A stretch of 36,264 nucleotides of DNA from Leptolyngbyaceae cyanobacterium C42_A2020_001. GTDB taxonomy: Bacteria; Cyanobacteriota; Cyanobacteriia; Leptolyngbyales; Leptolyngbyaceae. The DNA is taken from contig JACYLN010000104.1 in NCBI GenBank assembly GCA_015272515.1, forward strand, positions 1-36,264. Direction: 5' to 3'. The translations under genes were made by a program, and so were the position numbers. The notes under the pieces are model-generated. The model saw only the letters and a program-made list of their open reading frames with translations, made no database searches and was not told the origin of the DNA. Below are positions 21,926-31,157 of this stretch, piece by piece (position 1 is the stretch's first letter; the number at the start of each line of letters is the position of its first letter).

Positions 21926-23425
21926 TCATTTCAACTGATAGAGGTAGGTGGATGAACCGGGCTGTTCATAGTAATCAAGCTGTTGCCCAAGTTCATCAAG
22001 CCGAGCCTTAACAAATGCTTCCTCTGATTGCTTAACTCCCACAAACACAAACCACATGCGTTGTCCATTTTGAATATTATTGGCTCGCATCAGGTTTTGC
22101 CAGGCTGCTTTCGAGTAGGCATTGCGTTTAGGGTTAAAGAATTCTTGATAACCACCAATGTAATCTGTTGGGGAATAACCATATCGAGCAGCGTAATATT
22201 TGAAGTGGTTAAATGCATCTACATAAATGGCATCTCCGGGCTGTTGATGCGTTTTTACATACTCAATTACAGGACGGATTTCTTCTTTTGTTTCTGGACG
22301 AATGAGAAAGCCTCCAGCCCGAACTAAAGGAGGTATCAGTAACAAACCTGCCAGCACAATTCCTGCGATCGCTACTTTTTTTCGCTGTTTTAACTGAATT
22401 AATAGAAAAGCAATGCCTTCCGCAATCACTAATATAAAAAAGGGTGCCAAAAAGAGAATTAACCGTCCTCGAAATGGATATTTATGGAGATAGGTTGCTA
22501 ATAGGGTGACGAATACGGGCGACATCAAAATCAACAGCTTGATGCGATCTTTCTTGAAAAATGCCACACAACCGATGATGAAGGTGATCAGTGCCACTCC
22601 ATCCATTGGGCTAGAAAATCCCAATGGACGATAAAACACCCGCCCGAACGAATCCAGCAGCCAAATTAGATCAAATACGGTCTGAGGATACTCTCCACCC
22701 CAGGCACTTTGTAGGGACTGATTTTTCATCACATTTGCTGTGATTAAAAAGTAGAGCGTTGCAAAACTAACAATCCACAAAAAATAGGCAGGAAGTCGAT
22801 TGATGATAATGGGCTTCCTGCGCTGTTTAGGAAGGGTAATTAGATTAGCTGCTTCAATTCCCGCTAAGACAAAAACGGCAGGATGCGAAAACCAAACGGC
22901 GATCGCTCCAACGAATCCCAGCAATAAACTTCGCCCTCTTGGTAAAACCTGATCTCGTAATGGAATCAGCAACAAACAGAGCAGCAATGCAATCATGACA
23001 TCGCTGGAATACTGCTTAACTTCTGTGGCGTAATACAGTGGAAATTTGAGGAATGCAAAAAGCGCTAATGCAATTGGTAACGCGATCGCAGACACCGCCC
23101 ATTTTCCCAATTGATAAAACGCAATCATTGAGATAATGCCAGTAATTAATGGGAACAATCGCAGGGCGTATTCATTGTTTCCCAATGTTTGCATAGCAAA
23201 TTTTTGAACATACAAAAACCCTGGAGGAGCCGCTTGATCTAACGTCAATGGCTGAAGCAATTCTGGATAGGAACGCTCCATCAAATTCAGGGCTAACATC
23301 ACCTCATCGCCCCACAGCGATCGATTACTAATGTATTGAGCTACTCGAATAAAAATTCCTAGCCCAAGAATTAAAAGCGAGAGCCGCTTGAGGTAAATTA
23401 ACGAATTTTTTTGATCCAAAATCAC
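21926..23425 (-). CDS. GT39-like polytopic membrane glycosyltransferase
   Basis: This protein has about 11-12 membrane segments and the motif SNRSLWGDEVMLALNL near its N-terminus. The Asp-Glu in the first external loop is the catalytic signature of GT-C (PMT/ArnT-like, GT39) enzymes. These transfer sugars from polyprenyl-phosphate donors at the outer face of the cytoplasmic membrane, usually to lipids, proteins or polysaccharides. A C-terminal soluble part (about 410 to the end) contains PVIEYVKTHQQPGDAIYVDAF, as in this group. The frame is open to a GTG at 23533, but those codons fall in Pro-rich low-complexity DNA. GTG 23425, giving VILDQKNS, is preferred but unproven. It lies 152 nt after a second polytopic protein. 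Confidence 0.75.
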   Translation of the reverse strand: MILDQKNSLIYLKRLSLLILGLGIFIRVAQYISNRSLWGDEVMLALNLMERSYPELLQPLTLDQAAPPGFLYVQKFAMQTLGNNEYALRLFPLITGIISMIAFYQLGKWAVSAIALPIALALFAFLKFPLYYATEVKQYSSDVMIALLLCLLLIPLRDQVLPRGRSLLLGFVGAIAVWFSHPAVFVLAGIEAANLITLPKQRRKPIIINRLPAYFLWIVSFATLYFLITANVMKNQSLQSAWGGEYPQTVFDLIWLLDSFGRVFYRPLGFSSPMDGVALITFIIGCVAFFKKDRIKLLILMSPVFVTLLATYLHKYPFRGRLILFLAPFFILVIAEGIAFLLIQLKQRKKVAIAGIVLAGLLLIPPLVRAGGFLIRPETKEEIRPVIEYVKTHQQPGDAIYVDAFNHFKYYAARYGYSPTDYIGGYQEFFNPKRNAYSKAAWQNLMRANNIQNGQRMWFVFVGVKQSEEAFVKARLDELGQQLDYYEQPGSSTYLYQLK

Positions 23426-23532
23426 AGGTTTATGGGTTGGTAGATGGGTAGGGGTTAATGGGGGATAGGGGGTAGGGAGGTGAGGAGGGTGGGGAAGAGG
23501 GGGAAGGCGAAAGGCAGAATTCCATTTCCTCA

Positions 23533-23553
23533 CCTTCTGCCTTCTGCCTTCTA
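23533..23553 (+). repeat. Short tandem CCTTCTG repeats
   Basis: Three consecutive 7-bp units (CCTTCTG twice, then CCTTCTA) lie between the two membrane-protein genes. They resemble the heptanucleotide STRRs common in cyanobacterial intergenic DNA. Similar fragments occur at 27308-27322 and in reverse at 33773-33803. Confidence 0.75.
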
Positions 23554-23577
23554 ACTCCTAACCGCATTCCCTGCTCC

Positions 23578-25227
23578 CTATTTCCTTAAGGTTGATTGAT
23601 AGGTCTGACGCAGCTCTTGCCAGGTTTTGAGTAGTTCTGGTGGGGTTGGTACGCCGCGTTGCATTAGCACAACACCATCAGCGATCGCCTGAATACCGTA
23701 GTTCTTTTGCGTCATCCAACCCTCTGTTTGGGTGAGTAAATCTCGCAGGTAACCCCGTTCTTCACGAAACGCCGACTGATACTGATTTAATTGCCATAAA
23801 TCCATCAAAATGTACTCCACCTCTTTTACCTGTTGGTCATCATCGCGGTATTGCAAAAAGGGAACTCGTAAAATTGCACGCCGAGTTGCCATATGCGGAA
23901 TGATATAAGTGGTGGCTGAGACGGGGGCATCTGATGGCACTTGTTGAATGAGCGATCGCACCTGCGCTACATGCTCCCACTGACGCGTCAGCGGAACGTG
24001 TACCCAGGGCTGAAACGAATCTGGAACCAGAAAATAAAAGGCGCGATGGGGATTTTTTAGCAGGATCACCAGCAACGACAGAATAATGAACCCCGTCCAA
24101 ATTTTGCGAAACCGGGGTCTAAAGCTATTCTGATGCACTGACCACCATAGAATTGCTCCATAAAACAAGCCCGGTGCCAGTGTGATGGCATAGCGGATAT
24201 AGATCGAAAATCGTGATTGCCCCCCCTGCAAAAACAACTGAGACAGCGGCGTACTGATTAACACCCAAGCACTCGGCGAAATCAATGGCACAAACGACAG
24301 CGACAGCGTTTGTCCTAACAGGTAAAAAATCTTTTGATCCAGCGCGCCCAAAAGATGCCCAATCAACCGCCCTGGATTAGTCAGAATCCCCCACAAAATT
24401 TCCAAACTGGACGCTTCATTGCCGTTCGCAAAATGGCCAAAGCGCTCAATCATGAACCGTTGCGACACATCTTTGGAGAACATTGGCATGAAAACGTTGC
24501 TGGCAAGCACCACATAACCAAACCCCAAACCGCACAGTCCTGCTCCTGCCCACGGATGCCGCCGACTGAAGATGAGATACAGACCTACCCCGAACAGTGT
24601 CACTCCTGCATCCTGTCGTGCCAGCACCGTAAACACTGCCATCAACCAAAACACCCACCACCAGCGCTTTTCAAATGCCAGAAACAGCGTGAACATAAAC
24701 AACGGGATCTGGCTTAAGTCGTGATAGTTAGACAAGGTGGGACCGACAACCGCAACCGACCCATAAAACGCCGCCACGATCATCCAGGACAGAGTAGGCT
24801 TCAGGTAATGACGAGCTAAAGCATACAGCACCAGCCCAGCAGCCGTTACATACGCTGTTTGCAAAACAACCAATGTTGCCGCGTTAGGAAATAGGGCAAA
24901 AAAGGGGTGCCATATTAGCTGGATGGGATCAAAGTGCTGCCCTAAGCGGTGATAGTAAACCGTTGGTACTTGTCCATCATGAACCACTGCCCCAGATAGC
25001 CCAGACGACAACGAACTTTGAAAGAACCGCCCATGAATGCCATTCCAGAACAGTTGAGCAAAAATGCCTTGATCGTAGGATGCGTAAAACGTGAAGTAGC
25101 GGTGCAATCCGATCGCCAACACAATCGCCAAAAACACCGATGCCAGGATCAAGACTGGTTTTAGCTCATCCTGGTGTTTTTCCCATAAGAGCTTGCTATT
25201 AGAGAGAACGTTATTTAGCCAGGTCAT
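23578..25227 (-). CDS. DUF2079 polytopic membrane protein
   Basis: This protein is about 549 residues with about 10-12 membrane segments and matches what I recall of DUF2079: YASYDQGIFAQLFWNGIHG near residues 45-65, YYHRLGQHFDPIQLIWHP near 90-107, and VGPTLSNYHDLSQIP near 160-174. DUF2079 proteins are predicted GT-C-like membrane enzymes of unknown substrate. ATG 25227 is preferred over TTG 25248 because it gives MTWLNNVL with normal initiation. It lies upstream of the GT39-like gene on the same strand, separated by a repeat-containing spacer, and the pair could act together in envelope glycan assembly, which is an inference from position. No key segment is visibly missing. Confidence 0.8.
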   Translation of the reverse strand: MTWLNNVLSNSKLLWEKHQDELKPVLILASVFLAIVLAIGLHRYFTFYASYDQGIFAQLFWNGIHGRFFQSSLSSGLSGAVVHDGQVPTVYYHRLGQHFDPIQLIWHPFFALFPNAATLVVLQTAYVTAAGLVLYALARHYLKPTLSWMIVAAFYGSVAVVGPTLSNYHDLSQIPLFMFTLFLAFEKRWWWVFWLMAVFTVLARQDAGVTLFGVGLYLIFSRRHPWAGAGLCGLGFGYVVLASNVFMPMFSKDVSQRFMIERFGHFANGNEASSLEILWGILTNPGRLIGHLLGALDQKIFYLLGQTLSLSFVPLISPSAWVLISTPLSQLFLQGGQSRFSIYIRYAITLAPGLFYGAILWWSVHQNSFRPRFRKIWTGFIILSLLVILLKNPHRAFYFLVPDSFQPWVHVPLTRQWEHVAQVRSLIQQVPSDAPVSATTYIIPHMATRRAILRVPFLQYRDDDQQVKEVEYILMDLWQLNQYQSAFREERGYLRDLLTQTEGWMTQKNYGIQAIADGVVLMQRGVPTPPELLKTWQELRQTYQSTLRK

Positions 25228-25302
25228 GGACACAGAGTTGGGATTCAAGTCTTATGCCAAGACACCATACCACGCGTATGCCCTTCCCTCAGCACTCCAT
25301 CA

Positions 25303-27048
25303 TCAGGTTGGAGATGGAGACGGTGCAGGAGAGGCGGGAGCCACAGGCGAGGGACTGGGACTGGCAGCAGGAGGAGCAGGGCTGACGGCAGGAGATGGGC
25401 TAACAGCGGGGGCAGGGGCTTCTGGAGTGCCGAGGATATTGACATTGCCGGGAACAAAGAAAACCCCAGAGACAGCCGCAATCATTAAGGTTGCCAGGGT
25501 GCCGACAAACAGCGCCTTCCAGCCTAACTCAGAAATGTCTTTACGACGGGAGGGGATGAGGGCGATCGTGCCTCCCACAAAAATCCCTACAGAGGCGAGG
25601 TGAGCAAAGCCGGAGAGGGCATAACTAACGATGACCACGGCGCGATCGCTCAAACCACCCTGCTCCACCGGAATTGCCCCTGCCTGCGCCAATGCTTGAT
25701 AGGGCGGAATCGCAGTTTCAAGTAAGCGTCGCCCAATGATTACGGAAGATTGCCAGAGTTCGTTCCAATCCAGCGATACGCCAGTCAAGAAGGTGAAGGG
25801 CAGGAATAGAACTCCCAGGATGTTAGCCAGGGTAACTACTTTGAAGACTTCGCCAATTCCCGGAAGGAGCGTCAACCCCAGAAAAAGTTGGTTGATCAAG
25901 TAAACCAAGCCCAGGATTAGAATCAACACTGCCGCGATCGACACTGCCATCTTCACCCCATCCAGCGCCCCGACGATCGCCGCATCCAATGGGCTAACGC
26001 GTTCAATCGGTTCTCCTGCAACCGTTTCGGGAGGATCGTCCACCTCTATGGGATCTGGCTCGTAGTTTTTAGGAGTCCCAGGGTCTCCTGCCAGCGACGA
26101 CTCACCCCGCAACAATCGAGTAATTTCTTCGTCTTCGTCCGTAGTTGGAAAATCCACCGGAGGCACGCGATCGGCATCTTCCAACAATTGCTGCTTACTG
26201 GTTGCGGTTCGCAGGCGCGACTCTTTGCGCTCTTTGGGCAATCCACCCAGCGTCAGCGGCACTTCCGTCTCAGGCACCAAAATCTTGGACAGGACAAAAC
26301 ACGCCGGAATCGCCATAATCGATGCGGAAACCAGGTGTCCCAAGATGTTGGGGAACACTGGTTTGAGGAAACTCACATAAATCGCCAGCGTTGATGATGC
26401 CGCTGTGCCAAAGCAACAGGCAAGAATGGCACACAATTCACTGCGGGTCATCTTGGGCAAAAACGGCTTGACCACGATCGCCGCCTCGATCCCCACAAAA
26501 ATGTTAGCAGCACCACTCAACGCCTCCGCCCCACTCAGCCGCATTACTACATAAAAAATCTTGGCAAACACATTGGTGATTACCTGAATCACCCCAATGT
26601 TGTAGAGCAGCGCCATCAATCCAGAGAAAAAGATCACCGTTGGCAGCGCCCGGAAGGCAAACACATAACCCAGCTTAATTCCACAAAATCCTGGAATAAC
26701 TTGACCTGCACTTGTTGGGGCACAGGTTGCTCCTGGAAGCAAAGGTGACAAGATAAACGGTTCTGGCGCGTTTGCTGGTGGAACAGGAACTAAATTCCTG
26801 CCAAAAACGAATTGCGCTCCAAAGTCCGCTGCATCAAACAAAACATTGAGTAGTTTGCTAAACGCATCCAGAACATCACGAGTTCCTGGTATCACGAAGA
26901 CGCAGGCTCCCAGAACAAGTTGCAGCAAGATGCCAGTAATCACAACGCGCCAGGGAAAGTAACGCATTCTGCGATTCTCGGAAAACACCCAGGCAATGAA
27001 ACACAGCCCAAAAATGCCAAGAAATGAGATTAAGTTAAGAATCGTCAT
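25303..27048 (-). CDS. nupC: NupC-type concentrative nucleoside transporter, with cytoplasmic insert and Pro-rich tail
   Basis: The 581-residue product is longer than the roughly 400-430 residues usual for bacterial NupC/CNT proteins. Family segments include NVFAKIFYVVMRLSGAEALSGAANIFVGIEAA (about 158-190) and RSELCAILACCFGTAASSTLAIYVSF (about 203-228). The C-terminal core has FLPFTFLTGVSLDWNELW and IVSYALSGFAHLASVGIFVGG. CNT carriers use a sodium or proton gradient to take up nucleosides. The extra length is an acidic hydrophilic stretch at about 270-360 (TTDEDEEITRLL and PEPI-type sequence) between membrane regions, and a tail of about 45 Pro/Ala/Ser residues. ATG 27048 gives a hydrophobic N-terminus. 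It stands upstream of DUF2079 by 75 nt. Confidence 0.88.
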   Translation of the reverse strand: MTILNLISFLGIFGLCFIAWVFSENRRMRYFPWRVVITGILLQLVLGACVFVIPGTRDVLDAFSKLLNVLFDAADFGAQFVFGRNLVPVPPANAPEPFILSPLLPGATCAPTSAGQVIPGFCGIKLGYVFAFRALPTVIFFSGLMALLYNIGVIQVITNVFAKIFYVVMRLSGAEALSGAANIFVGIEAAIVVKPFLPKMTRSELCAILACCFGTAASSTLAIYVSFLKPVFPNILGHLVSASIMAIPACFVLSKILVPETEVPLTLGGLPKERKESRLRTATSKQQLLEDADRVPPVDFPTTDEDEEITRLLRGESSLAGDPGTPKNYEPDPIEVDDPPETVAGEPIERVSPLDAAIVGALDGVKMAVSIAAVLILILGLVYLINQLFLGLTLLPGIGEVFKVVTLANILGVLFLPFTFLTGVSLDWNELWQSSVIIGRRLLETAIPPYQALAQAGAIPVEQGGLSDRAVVIVSYALSGFAHLASVGIFVGGTIALIPSRRKDISELGWKALFVGTLATLMIAAVSGVFFVPGNVNILGTPEAPAPAVSPSPAVSPAPPAASPSPSPVAPASPAPSPSPT

Positions 27049-27392
27049 GGGCGTTTCCTCGTGCTGGTAGAACCATCAGTGCAACCGGGTTGAAAATACG
27101 GGCTGGACATAACCAAAATATTCGACAACCGCAGATTTGGCATAACAGAATCTGCTTAGAATTTTCAAAACTTAATTAGATCTACGACAATTCAATCCAT
27201 AACCTGATAGTTTTCGTTTTGAGCGGGCATCAAACCTGACCCCGACTCCTCTAATTTTTAATTTTCAATTTCTGACCTCGTTTCAAGCAGGCATCAAGCC
27301 TTATTCCTACAGTTCTGCCTTCTGCTACCTGCATTACGCACACTCCGCTGCTGAACGTTGATAATAGATAGGTAATCACAGCGTTGGACTGT
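27049..27392. other. Intergenic region with low-complexity sequence
   Basis: This 344-nt region between divergent genes must hold the nupC promoter and that of the small plus-strand gene. It contains two imperfect copies of a GGGCATCAAACCT/AGGCATCAAGCCT element (27222-27234 and 27291-27303), AT-rich runs and one TTCTGCCTTCTG fragment. No gene or clear RNA was found. Confidence 0.4.
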
Positions 27393-27683
27393 ATGGAAGC
27401 GTTTGATCCAAACCCGCCTGCTTGGACCCAGAAAGCCATTCATGCGTCAGAATTTGGCTGTCCGGTTTGCCGAGCTAACAGCAAAACGGCTACACGAGTC
27501 TGGATTAATCGGCGATCGCCCGTGTTTACAGAAGATCGTCGCCGCAAGTGGCAGGAATTTTACTTGTGCGAGTGTCAGCAAGCCTGGTGGGCATGGAGCA
27601 GCGATCGCCCCCCTTCCGAACTGGCAAACCAGGAACGAGAACTTCCACCCCGCCCATTTTTCAACCCCTTTGAAGACCTGTAA
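27393..27683 (+). CDS. Small Cys-rich putative zinc-binding protein
   Basis: This 96-residue protein from ATG 27393 (a TTG three codons upstream is also open) has CPVC (23-26) and CEC (59-61), four Cys spaced as in a zinc ribbon. Between them lies a basic strand-rich part (TRVWINRRSP, RRRKWQEFYL), then a Trp-rich stretch (AWWAW) and a Pro-rich C-terminus ending FFNPFEDL. It is not a family I can name; the CxxC-x(32)-CxC pattern suggests metal or nucleic-acid binding. It is alone on the plus strand and divergent from nupC. No terminator is obvious. Confidence 0.65.
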   Translation: MEAFDPNPPAWTQKAIHASEFGCPVCRANSKTATRVWINRRSPVFTEDRRRKWQEFYLCECQQAWWAWSSDRPPSELANQERELPPRPFFNPFEDL

Positions 27684-27896
27684 CAGAAGCAGGCGAATTC
27701 CTTGCATTTGGTCAAATCTTGTCAGAGCAGAAACAAACTTATGTGTCGCCAAACGTAACTGATAGTTCTCAAAACAGGAACTCAATGCTAACTTAAAAGC
27801 AAGTACCAACCAAACAACCACAAAGAACCCTTATGAAAACTAAAGGGCTTGAATACAGGCGTTCTCACGCACTTGCTCACCAATATAAGACCCCGC

Positions 27897-28196
27897 ATGC
27901 ACTTGATCAGTACTCGGAGATTGCGCGAAGATTCTGCAAAGTATCCTGATGTAAGCTCTCAGATTGATAGGTGGTATCGCGTTGTCAAATCTGCTAATTG
28001 GCAAAACCTCATTGATATTCAACAAATTTATCCTGATGCAGAAGCTGTCGGAAACCTTATTGTTTTTAATATTAAAGGCAATGCCTATCGCTTAATCGTA
28101 GGCATAGAGTATGAGGATCAGGTGGTTTATTACAAGTATTTTCTTACACATGCTGAGTACGACAAAGACAACTGGAAGAATGATCCTTTCTTCTAA
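27897..28196 (+). CDS. higB: HigB-type toxin (mRNA interferase)
   Basis: From ATG 27897 the product is 99 residues, the normal HigB length; codons back to TTG 27849 precede the conserved start. It reads MHLISTRRLREDSAKYPD, then IDIQQIYPDAEAVGNLIVFNIKGNAYRLIVGI and ends TLTHAEYDK-like (FLTHAEYDKDN), matching HigB toxins of the RelE/ParE superfamily that cut ribosome-bound mRNA. Conserved NIKGNxYRL and HAEYDK are intact, so unlike the two toxins near 12 kb this one is predicted active. It precedes the antitoxin gene, the usual reversed order for hig modules, with a 35-nt gap. Confidence 0.88.
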   Translation: MHLISTRRLREDSAKYPDVSSQIDRWYRVVKSANWQNLIDIQQIYPDAEAVGNLIVFNIKGNAYRLIVGIEYEDQVVYYKYFLTHAEYDKDNWKNDPFF

Positions 28197-28231
28197 GTTG
28201 TGTGCCCCCAAGTCAATCAAGGGGTTGAGCA

Positions 28232-28630
28232 ATGAGTATTACATTTGACAAAGACAGTTACACTAAACTCCTAGTAGAGTTTCAACCTAGAGTTATTACA
28301 ACTGAGAATGAGTATGAGCGGGCACTTGAAATTGTTCAACAATTGATGGCGAACAAAGAGCGAACTCCAGAACAAACCGCTTTAATGAAGCTTCTAGTGC
28401 TTCTAATTGAAAATTATGAAGAAGAGCACTATCCGATGCCAACCGTTCTGCCTCATGAAATGGTGCAACATTTAATGGAAGCACGAGGTTTGCGGCAGGC
28501 TGACTTAATCGAAATTTTGGGTTCTAAGGGAGTTGTTTCAGAGGTTGTAAGAGGGAAACGCAAGATTAGCAAGGCACAAGCGAAATCTCTAGGGGAGTTT
28601 TTTCACGTTTCTCCAGCTTTATTCATCTAA
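28232..28630 (+). CDS. higA: HigA-type antitoxin (XRE-family HTH)
   Basis: This 132-residue protein has a helical acidic N-terminal half (residues 25-65) and a C-terminal XRE-type helix-turn-helix: HLMEARGLRQADLIEILGSKGVVSEVVRGKRKISKAQAKSLGEFF (about 78-125). It would bind HigB and repress the higBA promoter. The HTH placed at the C-terminus and the length fit the larger HigA class with an N-terminal extension. It begins 35 nt after higB on the same strand. It is intact, so the module appears functional, in contrast to the two broken ones near livG. Confidence 0.87.
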   Translation: MSITFDKDSYTKLLVEFQPRVITTENEYERALEIVQQLMANKERTPEQTALMKLLVLLIENYEEEHYPMPTVLPHEMVQHLMEARGLRQADLIEILGSKGVVSEVVRGKRKISKAQAKSLGEFFHVSPALFI

Positions 28631-28835
28631 AGTTCAAGTTTCCGTAAAAACCGAGACAAACTCTTTCGTGAGTGCTAAAACCGTAAACAGCAGGGTAAAG
28701 CTCGCCGCGATCCTTCCTTACGAGCGGTTTAAGCATTCGGCAACAGAGCCAGCAGAACCGTGTAAGGGATGTTATAAATTTCTCGATGCGGGAAATATAA
28801 AGAAGTAGTGAAGATTGACCCAGAGGTTTCCTGAA

Positions 28836-29051
28836 ATGGTTCGCGTACCCAGCACAAGCGTTCGTTCTGCCATTGCGATGGGGCAGATCATGAAACGAGT
28901 CATTGCATCTGGTAAGTTGACTCGCGCTGATGAACTGATATTCCTTAGTGCTTTATCCACCGATATTTCTTTGACGGCTGAGGATATGACCGTCTTGAAT
29001 GATTTGATGAGACGGATGGATATGGGTTTGATTAAAGTGGTGGATGAATAA
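28836..29051 (+). CDS. Small hypothetical protein
   Basis: This 71-residue protein from ATG 28836 (a TTG seven codons upstream is open) reads MVRVPSTSVRSAIAMGQIMKRV, ASGKLTRADELIFLSAL and TDISLTAEDMTVLNDLMRRMDMGLIKVVDE. It is helix-rich and charged, with no membrane segment. AGAGG at 28821-28825 may be its ribosome site. It ends 4 bp from the convergent stop of the ABC protein. No function is recognised; the even, protein-like composition suggests a conserved cyanobacterial small gene. Confidence 0.6.
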   Translation: MVRVPSTSVRSAIAMGQIMKRVIASGKLTRADELIFLSALSTDISLTAEDMTVLNDLMRRMDMGLIKVVDE

Positions 29052-29054
29052 GCC

Positions 29055-30926
29055 TTAACCCACTGAAAGACCGCGCTGTGTCTGGAGATCACGAATTCTC
29101 TCCAGAGAACTTGTTGGAATTGCAGAAATTAACTGCCGGGTGTAGTCTTGCTTGGGCTGACGGTATATCGTTTCAGCCGAACCAATTTCCTCAATTTTCC
29201 CTTTGTTCATCACCATAATGCGATCGCTCATGAACTTCACCACACTGAGATCATGAGAGATGAAGATATAAGTCAGATTAAATTCTGATTGCAGTTCTTT
29301 CAACAAATTCAAAACTTGCGCCTGCACCGATACATCCAGCGCCGAAACAGACTCATCACAGATGATGAATTTAGGCTGCAATGCTAACGCCCGCGCAATA
29401 CAAATTCGTTGCCGTTGCCCGCCCGAAAATTCATGGGGATAGCGGTTGATTGCATCTGCACTTAGCCCCACTCGCTCCAGCAAGTAAGCGGTGCGTTCCC
29501 GCTGTTTTTCTCGACTGTCAGGCTTCTTATGGATTCGCATCGGCTCCACAATGGCGGCTCCAACGGTCATGCGAGAATCCAACGAACTAAATGGATTTTG
29601 GAAAACAATTTGCAAGTCTTGGCGCAAATGCCTCATGCGATCGCGCGGCAACTTCGTTAGATCTTCGCCATCAAAAATGACTTCCCCATCCAGCGGTTTG
29701 ATCAATTGCAGGATGGTTCGTGCCAGCGTGGATTTGCCACAGCCTGACTCTCCCACCAGTCCCAGCGTTTCCCCTGGATACACTTCAAAGTCAATATCGT
29801 TCACCGCCATGAAATAGCGCTTTGTGCGTCCAAAAATGCTGCGAATTGGGAACCCAACTCGCAGACGTTTCACACTCAAGAGCGGCGGTTTTTGCTGCAA
29901 GGTTACCAGCCGTTGATTTAATTCTTCAGGACTCACTTCTTGAGCAAGCTGAAGCGCCCGGTTTACATCCTTCTCCCGTTCCTCAATCACCAATTTGCCC
30001 GCTGCATCAGTTCTCACCTGCATGAAATCTGATACGGTCGGTAACCGGCGCAAACGGCGATCAGGCTGGGGGCGACAGGTGAGTAGACCTTTGGTGTAGG
30101 GATGCTGGGGATCGGAAAAGATTTGCCAAACAGGACCCGATTCCACAATTTTGCCGCGATACATGACTGCGACATGATCAGCAATTTCGGCGATGATACC
30201 CAAATCGTGGGTAATGAACATGATGGACATTCCCCGGCGATCGCGCAGGTCGCGCAGCAAATCAAGAATTGTTGCCTGCACGGTCACATCCAGCGCCGTT
30301 GTAGGTTCATCGGCAATCAGTAAAGCAGGATCGCAGGAAATCGCCATCGCAATCATCACTCGCTGCATCTGCCCGCCCGATAGTTCATGAGGATAGCGGT
30401 TAAGAAAGGCTTGTTTGAACCGTTCAATCTCTCGCCGATCCTGGTTGAACTGCTGATTGAGCTGATCATCATTGGGTAGCAGGCGAACTTCTTGCAACCG
30501 AGCGATCGCCTCCTGTTGAGCCGCTTCTTTGGAAATGCTTTTGTGCAGGCGAATTGCTTCTACTAACTGAAACCCAACCGTATAAACCGGGTTTAAGGAG
30601 GTCATTGGCTCCTGAAAAATCATTGAGATTTCGCCGCCTCGATAATCCTCTAAACGCCGCGTGGGCAACGCTGTTAAATCAACAGGTGATGCTTGATCTT
30701 CTCGACCACAAAATAAAATTTTTCCTTGTGTTATTTTCCCTGGTGTGGGAACCAACCCCATTACTGCCAGCGAAGTCACCGACTTTCCCGAACCCGACTC
30801 TCCCACAATTCCCAACGTTTGCCCTCGTTTGACCTCAAACGAAACGCCATCCACCGCTTGGACAACATTTTCATCACTTTTAAACTGAACAATCAGGTCT
30901 TCAACGTGCAGAACAGTGTCACTCAT
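29055..30926 (-). CDS. Peptide ABC transporter ATPase with two fused nucleotide-binding domains
   Basis: From ATG 30926 (MSDTVLHVEDL) the product is 623 residues and joins an OppD-like and an OppF-like ATPase. Domain 1 has Walker A GESGSGKS (42-49), LSGGQMQR (182-189) and ADEPTTALD (205-213). Domain 2 has GESGCGKS (392-399), a FSGGQRQR signature and a CDESVSALD Walker B with D-loop. Both have the conserved Q-loop motif FQEP or FQNP. It drives dipeptide, oligopeptide, or glutathione uptake like YejF or GsiA. A TTG five codons upstream is open but unlikely. Membrane partners are not in the window, so it is a stand-alone ATPase gene. Both sites look catalytically complete. Confidence 0.92.
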   Translation of the reverse strand: MSDTVLHVEDLIVQFKSDENVVQAVDGVSFEVKRGQTLGIVGESGSGKSVTSLAVMGLVPTPGKITQGKILFCGREDQASPVDLTALPTRRLEDYRGGEISMIFQEPMTSLNPVYTVGFQLVEAIRLHKSISKEAAQQEAIARLQEVRLLPNDDQLNQQFNQDRREIERFKQAFLNRYPHELSGGQMQRVMIAMAISCDPALLIADEPTTALDVTVQATILDLLRDLRDRRGMSIMFITHDLGIIAEIADHVAVMYRGKIVESGPVWQIFSDPQHPYTKGLLTCRPQPDRRLRRLPTVSDFMQVRTDAAGKLVIEEREKDVNRALQLAQEVSPEELNQRLVTLQQKPPLLSVKRLRVGFPIRSIFGRTKRYFMAVNDIDFEVYPGETLGLVGESGCGKSTLARTILQLIKPLDGEVIFDGEDLTKLPRDRMRHLRQDLQIVFQNPFSSLDSRMTVGAAIVEPMRIHKKPDSREKQRERTAYLLERVGLSADAINRYPHEFSGGQRQRICIARALALQPKFIICDESVSALDVSVQAQVLNLLKELQSEFNLTYIFISHDLSVVKFMSDRIMVMNKGKIEEIGSAETIYRQPKQDYTRQLISAIPTSSLERIRDLQTQRGLSVG

Positions 30927-31157
30927 GGAGGTCAGAAACAAAAAGTTTCTTGGATTCTAACAGCCTCCCAACCGAATAGGCAGTAGTTCGGCGGGAGTTG
31001 CACTTAAAAATTTAGAACCCAAACAAATAACAGAAGCGTCATCAAACGCCAAATGCTGTCGAACCTCATCTGGGGTAAGGGCAAAAATATTGGATTCTAT
31101 CGCCCGGCAGACGATTCACCCTTCCATTAAAAGTAGTTTGAAGAGTAATTCAGCGAA

